A program made the translations under genes and the position numbers. Below, piece after piece: positions 1 to 10,927 of a stretch of 64,000 nucleotides of DNA; position 1 is the first letter of the stretch; each line of letters opens with the position of its first letter. A model generated the notes under the pieces. The model had not been told where the DNA came from. It saw only the letters and a list, made by a program, of their open reading frames with translations, and did not search any database. The DNA is from Molanna angustata (lineage: Eukaryota; Arthropoda; Insecta; Trichoptera; Molannidae), in assembly GCA_963576475.1 (NCBI GenBank), contig OY754977.1, positions 10,419,089-10,483,088 of the forward strand. Reading direction: 5' to 3'.

Positions 1-60
1 CAAAGAGCGTTAGAGCATTTGGACAATTTTGACAAGTGATATCATATGAATAAATTTTAT

Positions 61-650
61 GATATCTATGAAAAGCTAATCAGTTCTAATTTCAAGCTAT
101 TAATATTCTTATATCAATATGAAATCAATGAACTGAACATTGCCAAATATAAAAAAATTCTCTTGTTACATATAAGTTTCATACAAAAATCCATTAAATA
201 AAATATAATTTTTGAAACCGTTGAGTATTTTTCTTTTAACATTGACCAACTTTGAATACAATTTTATGAAGATTCTTGGTGTTGTATAAATAGTTGAAAC
301 CAAATAAAAATATCTCTAATTTCCAGGTCGTGAGAGCATTTTTTCAGTTTTAATAGATGAAATCATAAAGAAACATTGAGAAAAAATGAACCGTTGTCTA
401 TGGAAAACTAATCAGCTCTAAGTTTATGGACTTAACACATGTGATATCAATATGAAGTCAATCGGACTCATAGTTTGGGCTGCAGAGAGGACACAAAAAA
501 AAACAACGTAAATGATGAATTCATAGAGAAGAAATCAAAAGTTGTCTATGGAAAACTAATCAGCTCTAGGTCTTTGCACTTTACACATATGATGTTAATA
601 TGAAGTCGATCGGACTTATAGTTTGGGCTGTAGACAGGACACAAAAAAGA
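61..650. repeat. Degenerate tandem repeat, about 148-bp unit
   Basis: Two clear copies begin at 393 and 541 with the same opening (GTTGTCTATGGAAAACTAAT) and share the stretch around TATGAAGTC(A/G)ATCGGACT and AGTTTGGGCTG. A third, more diverged copy starts near 61 (ATATCTATGAAAAGCTAATC). The spacing of the two good copies is 148 bp. No coding potential is visible. This is probably part of a larger dispersed repeat or old satellite cut by the window edge. Confidence 0.7.
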
Positions 651-654
651 TAAA

Positions 655-820
655 TGCTACGGCGTACGGCTTATACGCCATACACACAAACACATCACGA
701 CGAAACTCATAGTGTGCATTCTCTACATGATACCCATTGAGAAATTGATTTAAAAAAAATACGCTTAAATTTTGCGAAATCATGACTCTCCCCTATTCCA
801 TAGTGTGGAGAGTAAAAAAT
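655..820 (+). repeat. Partial, diverged copy of the fold-back repeat family seen at 20094-21361
   Basis: The order of short blocks (a CACATCACGACGAAACT-like block, then AATTTTGCGAAATCATGACTCTCC, then GTGTGGAGAGTAAAAA) parallels 20545-20690, where TTGTGATGAAGCTTTC, AAAATTGCGAAATCATTACTCTCC and GTGAGGAGTAAAAA occur in the same order. Similarity is moderate, so this is a weak family assignment. Confidence 0.45.
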
Positions 821-1558
821 GCGGGTTCCATTCTCGTTTCGACTGATTTCGATCACCTGTTTATACACAAGCATTTATGCTGACACTTTCCTTCTTTTGA
901 AACTAATAAAGATGATAAAAATAATACTTATCTTATATATCAACATAATTTTATTTGTATACCCCTGAATAACCCATCGCACACTCCAGGGGACACGGAT
1001 ACTTTAGGGTATTGGATCACGATTCGTTGCTTTCGGTAGCATTTTCACGAAGTCCTAAGAAACACTTTTCAAAATATAAAATAAATTGTTGAACATTTCG
1101 GTATATAAATTAATTTGCAAAATATACAAATTAATTTTTAATTTAATAAAGTATGGAGGCGAAGAAAAAATACGTTTCCACCGGGAGTCGTTTAACCAAA
1201 GTGGGGTATTTTAAATAAATATTCTCAAGTTTAATCATCCTTCTCCCTCCCACGATGCCCCCAATACATTGCAAGTGCGGAATACCTCAGTCCACCGCTC
1301 AAACTTGTATTAATCAATTTAACTTTACAATATAACAAAACGTCCCGAAATTAAATTCGTGAGAGCGAAAGAGAGAGAGAGAGAGTGAGAGATATAGTAA
1401 CTCATTTTTATGACCAAATTTTAAATTATTACCGAGGATAAGAAAATGTAAGAAATAAATTGATGTTGTGGAATGTGTTCCTAAATTAAAATGGAGATGA
1501 AAATAAATTGTACTATAAAGTATAAGTAGAATAACGCCAGAGTCATATCAGTAATAAG
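821..1558. other. No gene seen; A+T-rich DNA with a short GA tract
   Basis: No ORF of note and no recognisable repeat apart from a GAGAGAGA tract near 1364-1390. The segment from about 1085 to 1240 is ordinary A+T-rich sequence. Confidence 0.5.
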
Positions 1559-2250
1559 GGTCACTGGATTATAGGAAAGCATGCCAGAAGCCTAGGGCTG
1601 GAGGCATACGATTACTGTAGAGCATACCAGGACAAGGAGGAGGAGACGGTGGTCCAGTTCTTCTGTCACTGTCCTGCTCTCTCTAGAGTTAGGAGAAGCT
1701 CCTTGGGAAGTTTCTTCTATGATGATCTAATTGACAAAGCGTCGGCCGACATCGGAGACATTATGACATTCATTGGCCACTCAGGCTGGTTCAAAGGGGA
1801 TGAGTGAGGGGGAGGACAGCCCCATTTGTGGTATCACACAGGGATTTAGTGATCTCGAAGAACAATTATAAAGCCTTTAAACGATTTTGCCATAGATACG
1901 GTTACTTATTATCCGAAGATTTTTTTTCCCACTGACTTGTTTGTTTCCAGACATCTTGGTCACTTCTCTGATGCCCTATATATGGATCTGAAGTCGTCGA
2001 CAGTCCGTGAATCTCGACTTGCACTTGCTGATTGTTCTTTTTGCACCATGGTGCCGAGATCACTAATCTAGAGGACTCCATGAGTTACTCTTCGTGCCAT
2101 GCATTATGTTTTTTTGTTCTTCATTCTAGCGTCCTGCGAAGGGGCCGTTGACAGTCCCCATATGTGGAGCGGGTGCTGGAAGTAGCGAATATCACATAGG
2201 GCCAATTGGCCTAAGTGTGTTCTCCTTAAGAACTGCCACCCGCAAAAAAA
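1559..2250 (+). mobile_element. 5'-truncated non-LTR retrotransposon: ORF2 C-terminus plus 3' UTR
   Basis: Read in frame from 1559 to the TGA at 1805-1807, the sequence gives 82 residues with the classic C-terminal layout of R1/I/Jockey-type ORF2: a GH..GKHARSLGL start (the end of an RNase H-like or linker region), then the cysteine-rich block YCRAYQDKEEETVVQFFCHC followed by PAL. The CxxY spacing suggests one cysteine of the usual CxxC has been lost. Downstream, the blocks GGTATCACACAGGG and ATCACATAGGGCCAATTGGC (near 2190) and an A-run at about 2246 look like an R1/Jockey 3' UTR and tail. The catalytic domains are missing, so this is a dead fragment. The clade call is from motifs only. Confidence 0.75.
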
Positions 2251-3068
2251 AATAGAATTAACAGAACGACACACGTTTCTCCCCTGACACACCACTTGCG
2301 AATTTTTTTGCATACCACATTTTTTTGGTCCAACAATAAACAGCATTGTCAAAGCGCACGTTAGACGGATGAGGTTTTCAACGCTTAAAACAGTATCCAA
2401 AATACAGGTTTCTCCAAACATCTCTTTACATGAGTATTATTTTCTCCTTTATTTACGACCCCTATTACGAAAAAAAATGTCATTTCTTTAAAAAATTGCT
2501 AAATTATATTTTTGACTATAGAGGACAGCTGTCAATTTTTTCGATGCTTCATCTTGTATTTCTCATGATTTTGGTCGAGAGATGCCAAATAAACAAAAGA
2601 TACCGCGAACGACACACGTCAAAGTCAACACAACACAAACGGCAGACATGTTAACTAGCCGGCAACGAATAATTTTACAGATTTCTGTTTCACGTAAAAC
2701 TGTGCAAAACGCGTTGAAAAATAGAACACGTTCTATTTTAAAAAGATGCGCACAACAAAACAGCACAGATTAAATATCCGACTAATTCACATTATTTTTT
2801 AAATATATATAAACTCGAAGCAAACATATCCAACTCCGGATCACTCAAACAATTTCTGTTGTACCCAGTACAAGCTCTATTAATATATGAGTTTAGCATA
2901 ACCCCCACTAAAGAACTCTATCCAATTGTGGGTATTGCCCCCCCTACGATCAGACGGCGTGTTGCAGCAGAAGTCGAACGGAGCAAGCAGCAAACTGACC
3001 CTAGACATCCAATGTATGGCTCACAGCCGCATTAGTGCAGACTCAAGTCCAGAAGAAGCTTCCTGGAG
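2251..3068. other. No gene recognised; short ORFs only
   Basis: Two overlapping ORFs (about 2430-2654 and 2582-2773) encode 63-74 residues of low complexity with no known motif. The stretch 2940-3068 is more G+C-rich than its surroundings and probably belongs to the non-LTR fragment that follows, with its frame broken. Confidence 0.45.
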
Positions 3069-3450
3069 ATGACCGCCCCTATAGTTGGTCTCCCCGAGGC
3101 CCGAAGGCTGTCACTGTGGCGTGATAGTGTCGAACGCACGCAGCTACCACCCGCGGAGGACGTGTCAGTGGGACACAACCTGCCTTATCCAACATGGAGA
3201 GCGCTCAATAGGCTCAGAACGGGTGTCTCCTGCTGTTACAGTGACCTCAAGAAATGGGGTTACAGAGAGGAAGACATCTGCGAGTGTGGCGCCAGACAGG
3301 ACAACGTGCACCTACTGTCATGTCCCATGACAGGAGCGACATGCACGCACCAAGACACAGTGATAGCGAACACTAGTGGAATCCGAGTGGCTGAATATTG
3401 GGGGCTACGAATATGATGGTGTTCCGGACACGGAAAGTAAGTAAGTAAGC
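3069..3450 (+). mobile_element. Non-LTR retrotransposon ORF2 C-terminal fragment with (TAAG)n tail
   Basis: An ATG-initiated ORF of 115 codons runs from 3069 to 3416. Its second half reads LPYPTWRALNRLRTGVSCCY, then a KKWGYREEDICECG block, then DNVHLLSCP. That is the common ORF2 C-terminal pattern of 'LNRLRTG...W...CxCG...HLL..CP' in insect non-LTR elements. The region is G+C-rich compared with the flanks, as expected for a recent transposon import. Shortly after the stop there is a tail of AAGTAAGTAAGTAAG (about 3437-3450). Reverse transcriptase and endonuclease are absent, so the copy is 5'-truncated. The ATG is probably not a true start. Confidence 0.75.
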
Positions 3451-4067
3451 ATATAGTTTGTTCTAGAAGATTCTATGTAAAAGAGAGACTAGTTTCTATT
3501 TGTTCCAAGTGGTCAGTGAAAACGGAGTGAGCTCATAAATAATAAATAATGGTCCATTTTTCGCAGGGGTGATTGATTTAAACAAACATGATATTACGTT
3601 GCAGCCACTGTAAGGCAAAAGAAAAGAAAATTATGGAACACACTCACATACTTGATTATATATGTATGTTTCCAATGTCTTCTCCTTCGTCCTAATGGTC
3701 GGAGATTGTGGCACTTATCACTCGCACAGTATTTAGGAAATCAATAATGTAACGATTTAAATGCGTGTGGGACAGAAGAGTTGCGGAATCGATGTATGTA
3801 TTAACAGGACGCGGTTTTGAAGAATACTGGCGTGAAGTAACGGGGCGAGCAGTGATTGCAACAATTTTAATTGATATTTTTTTTAAATGAAAAAAAAGCA
3901 ACAACAGTTTTATTTCATTTTGGCGTTAACGACATGATTGGATTATTTTTTTTAAAATAATCCGGTTTGTCGTGGTTATATGAGATTTAAACTCGGTTTC
4001 AGAATAATGCCTTTTTGGCGCAATCGACGATGAGCCATCAATAAACGAAATTTTTTCATCTATATTC
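3451..4067. other. No gene seen
   Basis: A+T-rich sequence with short random ORFs on both strands. No repeat family found elsewhere in the window was recognised here. Confidence 0.4.
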
Positions 4068-4433
4068 ATGAAACGCTCCAAACGAATTTCAATAAAACAA
4101 AATGAACAGAATTCAAATGCAGCTTTCCCCCTCGAAATTTCCAAACTATGCAAGTTCTGTTTGTCGAAGAGCTACCCGGTCAATCTGGACAATGTTTTTG
4201 AAAAGACGACAGACTGGGATTTGCATAAATGTCTGTGTATATCCTCCTACTACTCCAAGAGGCAAGGGGTTGACTTTTGTTCGGATAGAGTTCACCCAAA
4301 AATGGTGATCGCAATAAAGGACCCTGAGGGTTGGGAGATTTGCCCAATCAGGACAGTTCAACCGGCTGTATCTCATTTCTCTCATACCTCGACAACGTTA
4401 AATTACCTAACTTGGAAGCCGATACTAGGATAA
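4068..4433 (+). CDS. 121-codon ORF with a possible partial ZAD-like N-terminus (hypothetical)
   Basis: An ATG-initiated ORF of 121 codons. Residues 27-60 read LCKFCLSKSYPVNLDNVFEK, then TTDWDLHKCLCIS. The spacing resembles the first half of the insect ZAD zinc-binding domain (CxxCL, then an I/V-F pair, then a second helix ending near a CL..I). The second CxxC of a ZAD, which would follow about 20 residues later, is not visible. The later part of the ORF (residue 60 on) shows nothing recognisable. If real, this would be a first coding exon with a splice donor soon after residue 55, or a decayed copy. No downstream C2H2 fingers are in reach. It could equally be a chance ORF; ZADs are common in Lepidoptera, which is the only contextual support. 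Confidence 0.25.
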   Translation: MKRSKRISIKQNEQNSNAAFPLEISKLCKFCLSKSYPVNLDNVFEKTTDWDLHKCLCISSYYSKRQGVDFCSDRVHPKMVIAIKDPEGWEICPIRTVQPAVSHFSHTSTTLNYLTWKPILG

Positions 4434-4721
4434 TAATGTTTAATGAAAATATCGTTTAAACTTTCAGCGTTTTCAAAGCCTTTTATAACGTTTATATTAT
4501 TAGAATAATTGAGACTATCCTTTAAACGCGTAGGTATATAATATGATACCTTTTGTTTTACGAATATTTTGCTTTATACACGCTTATTTGTGAGTTTGCA
4601 TTTAAAAGCTTTCCCTCTCTAAGGAAAGCCAAGCATGTGTGAGGATTTAAAAATCTCTTACGCGATAGTTCTGCATTCATAAGGGAACGAAGCAAGGGTG
4701 CGCATTATCACCGTGGTTCTT

Positions 4722-5144
4722 TAGAAAGTAGAATTAAAGCGGTTGAAATGAGGTCATTAAGACGAATGCATGGTAAACGATGTATGATAGAATAATAAAT
4801 GAATATTAGACGAAAATGTATGATTTCAAGAGATATTGTAACTACGATGAAAATGAATGTCCTATGGTGGTTTGGTCTCGTAGAAAGAATGAGTGATGAC
4901 CGTCTGACAAAAAAATATATATGGCTGATAAAAGAGGGACGAAAAGCAGAGGTTAATCGAGGAAAAGTTGGCGCAATCACATAAATGGAATTTTGAAATA
5001 TGAAGACGTTAGGAGTAAGAGTAATAGAAGAGCGTATATGAGACGATGCATGGACGTGAATGAAGCGAGAAATGTATGTCAAAAGAAAGAAGTCTAGAGT
5101 TTGGTTCTCTCTTACTACACTAAATAGGGAAATGGCGTGATGGT
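4722..5144 (+). mobile_element. Non-LTR retrotransposon 'family F', copy 1 (ORF2 C-terminus, decayed)
   Basis: Translation in shifting frames gives SRIKAVEMRSLRRM, LWWFGLVERMSDDRLTKK and a final ACMRRCMD-like block. This is the C-terminal end of an RTE/CR1-like endonuclease-reverse transcriptase ORF and is present at five other places in this window. The 3' end is the family signature TAGGGAAATGGCGTGATGGT. Stops and frameshifts are present (for example after the GRGRPRK-equivalent region), so the copy is dead. Confidence 0.8.
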
Positions 5145-5621
5145 GAATAGACTACGCAAACTAGACAGACCGAAAAGGCTAAAGTCTAAAAACCTAGACT
5201 AAGACAACATTTGCACAAAGAAACTTCCTATATTTTGGTGTCAAATTATTCAATTAACTACCTTCAACACATAGACAAAACAGTTACTTGAAAACGTATA
5301 AACGAAACATCAAAATTTGGATTAAACAAAAGGGCAAAGATAAATTAACCGCCTGATATTCACATAACTACCAATCAAAAATGTAAACTAAGAAGATACA
5401 AATAATACTCTCTCAGAGCAGGTTTTTACGTATTGAGGGAGTTTATAACAATTGCATAATATCTGGTAATATGCAGAAGAAAATAATACAATATTATTTA
5501 ATATTTTTTTACTACATATAAGGGAAAAAGTGTATTATTAAATAAAAAAAGAGTAGTGCAGAAGTATCTTACCCATGTATCCATTCTTCTTTGCAAACAC
5601 CGAAACGTCTGAGAAGTGTAA
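5145..5621. other. No gene seen
   Basis: A+T-rich DNA with AGAAAC/AACCTAG-type short motifs only. The last three bases (TAA, 5619-5621) may be a target duplication of the next element. Confidence 0.4.
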
Positions 5622-5873
5622 GGCCTACTGTCCGCGTAAACCGCACGTCATGCGCACGCTTTCGTCAATTGACGAATGCTTGCATCATGCATATAATCAA
5701 TCAAAACTGGGTCCACGCTGCTGTACGCACCGCATGACGAATGCATGGCGTGCGGCTGTCGCGACGTTGCCGCTCCGTGGACACAGTTTTGAGTGTTTCT
5801 ATGCAATATGCAAGCATTCGTCAGTTGACGAAAAGCGTGCGAATGACGTGCGGTTTCACTTGGACAGTAGGCC
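5622..5873. mobile_element. Palindromic MITE, 252 bp, TIR GGCCTACTGTCC
   Basis: The left end (GGCCTACTGTCCGCGTAAAC, 5622 on) and the right end, read on the other strand (GGCCTACTGTCCAAGTGAAA), match for about 64 bp with few differences, out to the shared block GACGAATGCTTGCAT. Inner blocks also pair (AAAACTGGGTCCACG at about 5704 with CGTGGACACAGTTTT near 5775), so almost the whole element can fold on itself. It is far richer in CpG than its flanks. TAA lies directly left of the element and one base beyond its right end, which would fit a PIF/Harbinger-type 3-bp target duplication; this is tentative. ORFs predicted here are products of the palindrome and not genes. Confidence 0.85.
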
Positions 5874-6040
5874 ATAATTGTAACGAATATGTTGTAATGT
5901 TTTTGTGTAGTCGCTGTCAGTGTAGTTTAGTGCAATTTGAAGATCAGAAAAATGAGAACCAGAAAAAACAAAATCGGTGATATCACAGTCCACTCGTATT
6001 CTAAAAAGAACGTTATATTATTTACTTTATGATGGTTTTT

Positions 6041-6175
6041 ATTTAAGTTTGTAATACCTCTCGGACAACTAACATGTACTAAACAGGTGTCAAACATTAA
6101 TTTAACACGCACCCAATAATAAGTTGCCACATTAAAGAGGAGTCTCCACCGGGTATCGAACCCGGAACCGCTCAA
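6041..6175 (-). mobile_element. tRNA-derived SINE family 2, partial copy, minus strand
   Basis: Shares with 22895-23136 and 52497-52700 the ordered blocks CTCGGACAACTAAC, TTAATTTAACACGCACCC and TCTCCACCGGGTATCGAACCCGG. Read on the minus strand, the last block is a pol III B-box-like GGTTCGATACCCGG. The tRNA head beyond it is cut off near 6178. Confidence 0.7.
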
Positions 6176-6412
6176 TCGATTTCAATGAAATTTTCTGAAT
6201 TTGTATGGTCGGTTCCTGATTGAAAGATAGGATAGTTTAATACCAGATGGCGCTGTTATCGAGTTCTAAAATAAATATTTTTATTTTTAAACGATTTTTT
6301 TGAATATACTTTTTTGATTTTTCTTTAAATAATATATTACTACAACTTTTGACTTCCCTTACATCCCCCCGAAATTTTTTCATGGGAAAAAGGGTCGTAA
6401 TTCATTATTAAG

Positions 6413-7040
6413 TTGTGTAATATTTCAAAAGATGGCGGTGTAAACAAATATATTTCCAATTTCCAGATACTATTAGTCAATACAACCCTATCACAGCATC
6501 AATTTGGTTTTCTTGCACCACTAATGTTTAACAGATTACCTTTAGATATTAAGAACATCAATACATATAAATTATTCAAAACAAAAATTACAATGTGGAT
6601 GCTCACTAACAGAATTGATATCGGCGGCTCTCTATCTCACATCATTATATAATGTTTTCATGTACATAAGCTGTATACTGTGGACCATGGTTGTTGTTTG
6701 GGTTTGTTTGAACTTATCTCTTTTATTGTTGTTATTGTTGTGATTTTTATATTAAGTGTATCGTTATATTAATATTGTATTATTATATTTTTTTATTATT
6801 ATTATAGTATTGTTCTTATATTACTGTTGTATAAAGCAGTCAGTGATGAATAAGTTATATTTATATATTTTTATTGTTTTTTATTATTGTTGTTTTTTTT
6901 TTTTGAAGTTTTACTATTATTTTTTTGTAAAGTGCCCTCTTCATCACGGAATGGAATCCTAGTGAGGCAGGCGCTGGTTAAAAAATGTACTTTTTTATAT
7001 GTACCTATTATTAATCAAATAAATAAAAAATAAAAATATA
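6413..7040 (+). mobile_element. Jockey/CR1-like non-LTR C-terminus with 3' UTR and A-rich tail
   Basis: An ORF ending at 6652 contains FLAPLMFNRLPLDIKNINTY followed by KLFKTKITMWMLTN. This matches the end of many Jockey/CR1-type ORF2 proteins ('.. P.LFN.LP..I......FK..L..WLL..'). The 3' UTR contains CACGGAATGGAATCCTAGTG and ends in an AAATAAATAAAAAATAAA tail near 7018-7037. A related arrangement (a GCCTAGTGAGGTGG block before an A-rich end) occurs at 55540-56035. The element is heavily 5'-truncated. Confidence 0.65.
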
Positions 7041-7541
7041 TTGAAATTGTAATGCATCTAGAGAACGAAAAAAATTGCATAATACATAAAATATAATATA
7101 AAATGATGCGATCTGTATTTAATAAACATTTTTAAATAATCGGCTACAAAGTCACCACCAAACCCCCCCCAAAAAAAAGACAGGTATATCGATTAATAAA
7201 AAAAAATGATTCAGTAATTTATAAAATTTAAAGGGTAGGTATGTATACATAAAGATACCAATTAAAAACTTTTGATGTTGAACCCTTAGAGTGTCGCGTC
7301 GTTTCTAAAGGAAGAAAAAAAATATACGACGTCTTAGATTGCGTTTTATGAGAATCCATTGAAATTATACCTTCCGCTTTTTATAAGGACACAAAAATGG
7401 GAGGGTGGTCTTAGAAGTATGTCTTTGGAGAAATAACACACGGAGAGAGGGTTGAAAAAAGAAAAAGAAGACGCCATAGTACTCATTTATATATTTAACA
7501 TTTTGTATTTTTATTTTATTTTACAAAGGACAGCACACAGT
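7041..7541. other. No gene seen; left flank of the LTR element
   Basis: A+T-rich sequence with C/A homopolymer runs near 7160-7180. The last bases before the LTR element read CACAGTACAT. Confidence 0.4.
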
Positions 7542-7545
7542 ACAT

Positions 7546-8903
7546 TGTCATGTTATAGAAAATTATGTATAGGGAAAAATTAATAATTGGGAATTTATAG
7601 TTTTTTTTGTGCGAACACATTAAATTGATTTTTGTCAGGTGGCAATATTTTTATGATTAGCAAAGCTTATGTCAAATTCTTTCTTTTTGCATACACCTAT
7701 CGAAGCGGTACGGCCAGTGTAGGAAAATGGCGGCCGACGTCGATTTGAATTTCTGAATTTGGGGTAAGTTTGTTTTATGTGTTCGTATGTCAAGATAGTT
7801 TGGCGAGAGATCATTTTTCAAACCAATAATCCTGTTTTCTTTTCTATAATCTAGATGCTGATATAAATGTCAGTCATCCCAAATTCAATCCTACCCTGAT
7901 ATTGCGCACCCATTCTGACGAAAATAATTTTTATTTAATTCTACAAATGGATTATTCGAATGTTATTCCATTTAGTTTTCCATTGGAAATATATTTTATT
8001 TGGATATTATTTTGCAATTACCATGCTTGCATATACACGACGATGAAATGTACGACATTTAATTCTGCCTAACCTAAAATTTTATAACTGACGACAAAGG
8101 AGTCACATATAGGAAATTGTCGGAGACAATTTCTTCATTTGGATTTTTACTTGGACACAAACATATTTCTTCACTTGGATTTTATTGTAACATGGAGGGA
8201 TCAAGATACAAATAGTCACGAGAATTTTAAAATCTAAATACATCTTCTACAACCGGATTCATTTGAAGATATTGGTCATCGAGGGGATCTCCTTATTCAC
8301 GCTGCGAGTCGATATTGTTCTATAATGTTTACTCCATAACTGTATGATGAGTTATACCTCTATGATTTTATTGTCTGAATATATGAATGTGAATCCATTA
8401 TGTTTGAACCTAATATAGATTGAAATCATGATTTTGAGTATGATATGAAAGAGATTTTGTTTGATTTGATTTTGATGTAAATTCATGTTATATATAAGTT
8501 TCAATCTTTAACATTATTTTTATAACAAATATTTAAAAATTTCACTTTTATATTCAATTTTCATTTTCCTCTTATAGGAAATAGTTGGTACTATACAAAC
8601 AAAGTTTGATATTTTAGAGTCATGTATTATAATTTATTTCTACAATAAAAATGTAAATATCTCAAAGTGCGTTATCTCTCTGTCTTCCTAATGCAGTACA
8701 TCATTATCTCTCATATTCAGTTGATATTTTTATTTAATTTAATTCAATTGTTTGAATTCATTTTGTCTTCATATAGGTTCACGATTAAAAACATGACCCT
8801 GAGAGTAAAATTTTCATGAGTCTCATTGCCTCTATCGCTGACTGTTGGTGGAAGGAAGTGTTGAAGCATATCAAAATCTGTTCCATTATCACACACCTTC
8901 TCA
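7546..8903 (+). repeat. 5' long terminal repeat, 1,358 bp
   Basis: Starts TGTCATGTTATAG and ends CACACCTTCTCA, so it has the canonical TG...CA ends. It is identical in length to the right LTR, with a constant offset of 7,184 bp and no indel. Possible promoter parts are a TATATAA at 8490-8496 and an AATAAA at 8644-8649, which would place an R region roughly between 8520 and 8670; this is inference. A short CpG-rich patch lies at 7700-7745. Splice-like sites are present: a GTAAGTTT donor at 7764 and acceptor-like CTTATAG and TTCATATAG ending at 8577 and 8776. Confidence 0.93.
7700..7770 (+). promoter_or_regulatory. CpG-rich leader patch in the LTR: YY1-like site, 9-codon uORF, splice donor
   Basis: Within an A+T-rich LTR this patch reads CGGCCAGTGTAGG then AAAATGGCGGCCGACGTCG. 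AAAATGGCGGC (7724-7734) resembles the YY1 initiator motif. The ATG at 7727 opens a nine-residue reading frame ending in TGA at 7754-7756, and GGGGTAAGTTTG with a strong donor GT at 7764-7765 follows at once. This looks like a short leader exon that could be spliced across the LTR. The same patch is at about 14884-14954 in the right LTR. Function is inferred only. Confidence 0.35.
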
Positions 8904-8904
8904 T

Positions 8905-8922
8905 TGGCGGCCCAACGTGGAA
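8905..8922 (+). other. Primer-binding site, tRNA-Lys-like with one extra G
   Basis: TGGCGGCCCAACGTGGAA begins one base after the LTR's terminal CA. The known tRNA-Lys(CUU) primer site is TGGCGCCCAACGTGGGGC; this sequence matches it except for one extra G after TGGCG and a changed 3' end. The TGG fits the CCA tail of a tRNA. Position is ideal; the exact primer tRNA is uncertain. Confidence 0.7.
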
Positions 8923-10927
8923 CCCCTTCTCATTAAAGTCACATCGAGGAGCTTAATTTTTAAAAATTCTTTGGCGTGGACTATTAGGCGTTCATGGATC
9001 GTGAATTTATGTGAGGACTGGCGCCCAGATTTTAAATTTTATACCTTTATTTTGTTGTACTGTGTTTGGAGGGGAGAGATTAATAGGTAGAATCTATAGA
9101 AAGTTTACGTTAGGTAGGAACTCCTATATTCCATATAAATCCCACCTTTTAACCTTCCTTAAAACTGACAAGGACACTAAGATGATCAACATGGCTTGGA
9201 GGATGACCAGGAAAGATCTAATGCTCAGTTATGTACAACATCAATACAATTTGGCTTTGAGCATATCTCACATCGTCAAAAGTTAAGTGATTGTTTTGTG
9301 TTTTTTCTATCATTTTATAACTGATCGTTGAAAGAATCTGAATTTTATTATGTCTCTTTTTATTCCAGCATACAGAAGCATTTATTTGAAGATTTTTTTT
9401 TATATTTGACAAATTTTCAATGTCAAAAGAAATTTCATTACCTACATAATTTGAATTTTTTTATATATGCAGAATGTTGTACAGAATGTATTGTTTCAGT
9501 AAAAAATTATTAATTACCTAGTGACAAGAATTATTGTTGAGTGTATTTTTTTTTTGAGGGAAATGATAATTATTGTATTATTGTAATTGCATTCTGTGGG
9601 GAGACAGATCTTTTCTTACTTTGGAAGTGAACAGTCATATTTACAAATTCAATTTTAATTATTTTTTTGAAAAGAAAGTTCTTGTTTGAAAAGTTGATTA
9701 TTAATTGGAAGAATAACTTAGTGATTTTTTTTAGAGAGAATATTTCAACATAATCATTTTAATTTTTTTTTCTTTTCTTCTTAAATATAAACAATTTAGT
9801 TTTGGTGTTTTATCAAAATTTATTTTTTAACTTCATTATAGGGTGGAAAGGAATTGTTAAATAATTTTCAATCAGTATTCTAGGGGGATTTATTTGTTAA
9901 AGGGGGAAGTGTGAAAATTTTTCATCGTTGTTTAACAGGTGTGATTAATTCTTTTTACAATTTTCAGATTTTGGATTTTGTTTTATTCGAGATTCACTTC
10001 TGGAAGCTTTTATATTAATACCATAATATTCAGATGATTTTAAAGGGAAAATCTCACATTTAATACAAATAAGTGGAGGTAAAAAAGTATTATTTATTTT
10101 ATTGAATTTTTCATTACTACAGTTTTTTTTATACATGTTTTGGGTTTATTATGCGTTTTTCCAGTTATTTTTTAGGAAGATTAATATTCCATATTGAGGT
10201 GTGATTTTGTTTATCATTAAATATAGTATTTTATTTTTAAAAAAGAGGTCATTATTTATTATTTTAAAGGGAATCAATAATTATTTGTTCAATGAATTTT
10301 ATAGAAACGAATTAACGCCACCTGTGAATAAACGGTCATACTTTTATGTGATTCAGTTATCTATTCAATATTTTCTGTATTTCGAATATCACGAGCGATT
10401 AATTGTTATATATTATAGAAATCTTCTTACCGACATAAATACGAGTTGTCATTCTGACATTGTAAATATAATGCGTTAATAATAAACGTTAAATATGGTT
10501 TAATAGGATGAATATTATCAAATTACTGTTATTCAGAATCGTTTTAAGGTCAGTCTTATGTTATTTATGGTTTTTGAACGTTTAATACAACATACTATAA
10601 AGTTAATCGTAATTTTCATATACTTGTTTGACGCAGAAATCATCTTGTCAAATTCAAAATAAAGTTTTGGTTACATCTTTAAGATCTCATTATATCTAAA
10701 GAATATTGAACAATAGTTGGGTAATCGTTGATTTTTATATTCATTTATATTATTTTCGAGTAGTCCATTTATGTAAACCATAAATTATTATTCCGAAATC
10801 AGTTTTTTTTTTATAAGAACCGAAGTGTCAAAAGTTCAACATTTTTTTTTATTATTTGTGAAGTATTTTATTGTTTGATTATCAGTTTTAATCTAGTTCA
10901 ATTTTTTTATTTTTAAAACGAATAATT
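8923..10927. other. Internal 5' region of the LTR element; 2 kb with no recognised gene
   Basis: Short ORFs occur at 8845-9090, 9011-9286 and 10201-10479, none with a recognisable Gag, protease or RT motif. The first 350 bp after the primer site are less A+T-rich than the rest and may be a diverged gag relic. From about 9300 to 10900 the sequence is poly(T)-rich and looks non-coding. Confidence 0.6.

Noticed and set aside
8904..10927. Gag gene in the 5' interior of the LTR element
   Set aside because: Short ORFs only, with no zinc knuckle or major homology region visible; described as an unresolved leader.
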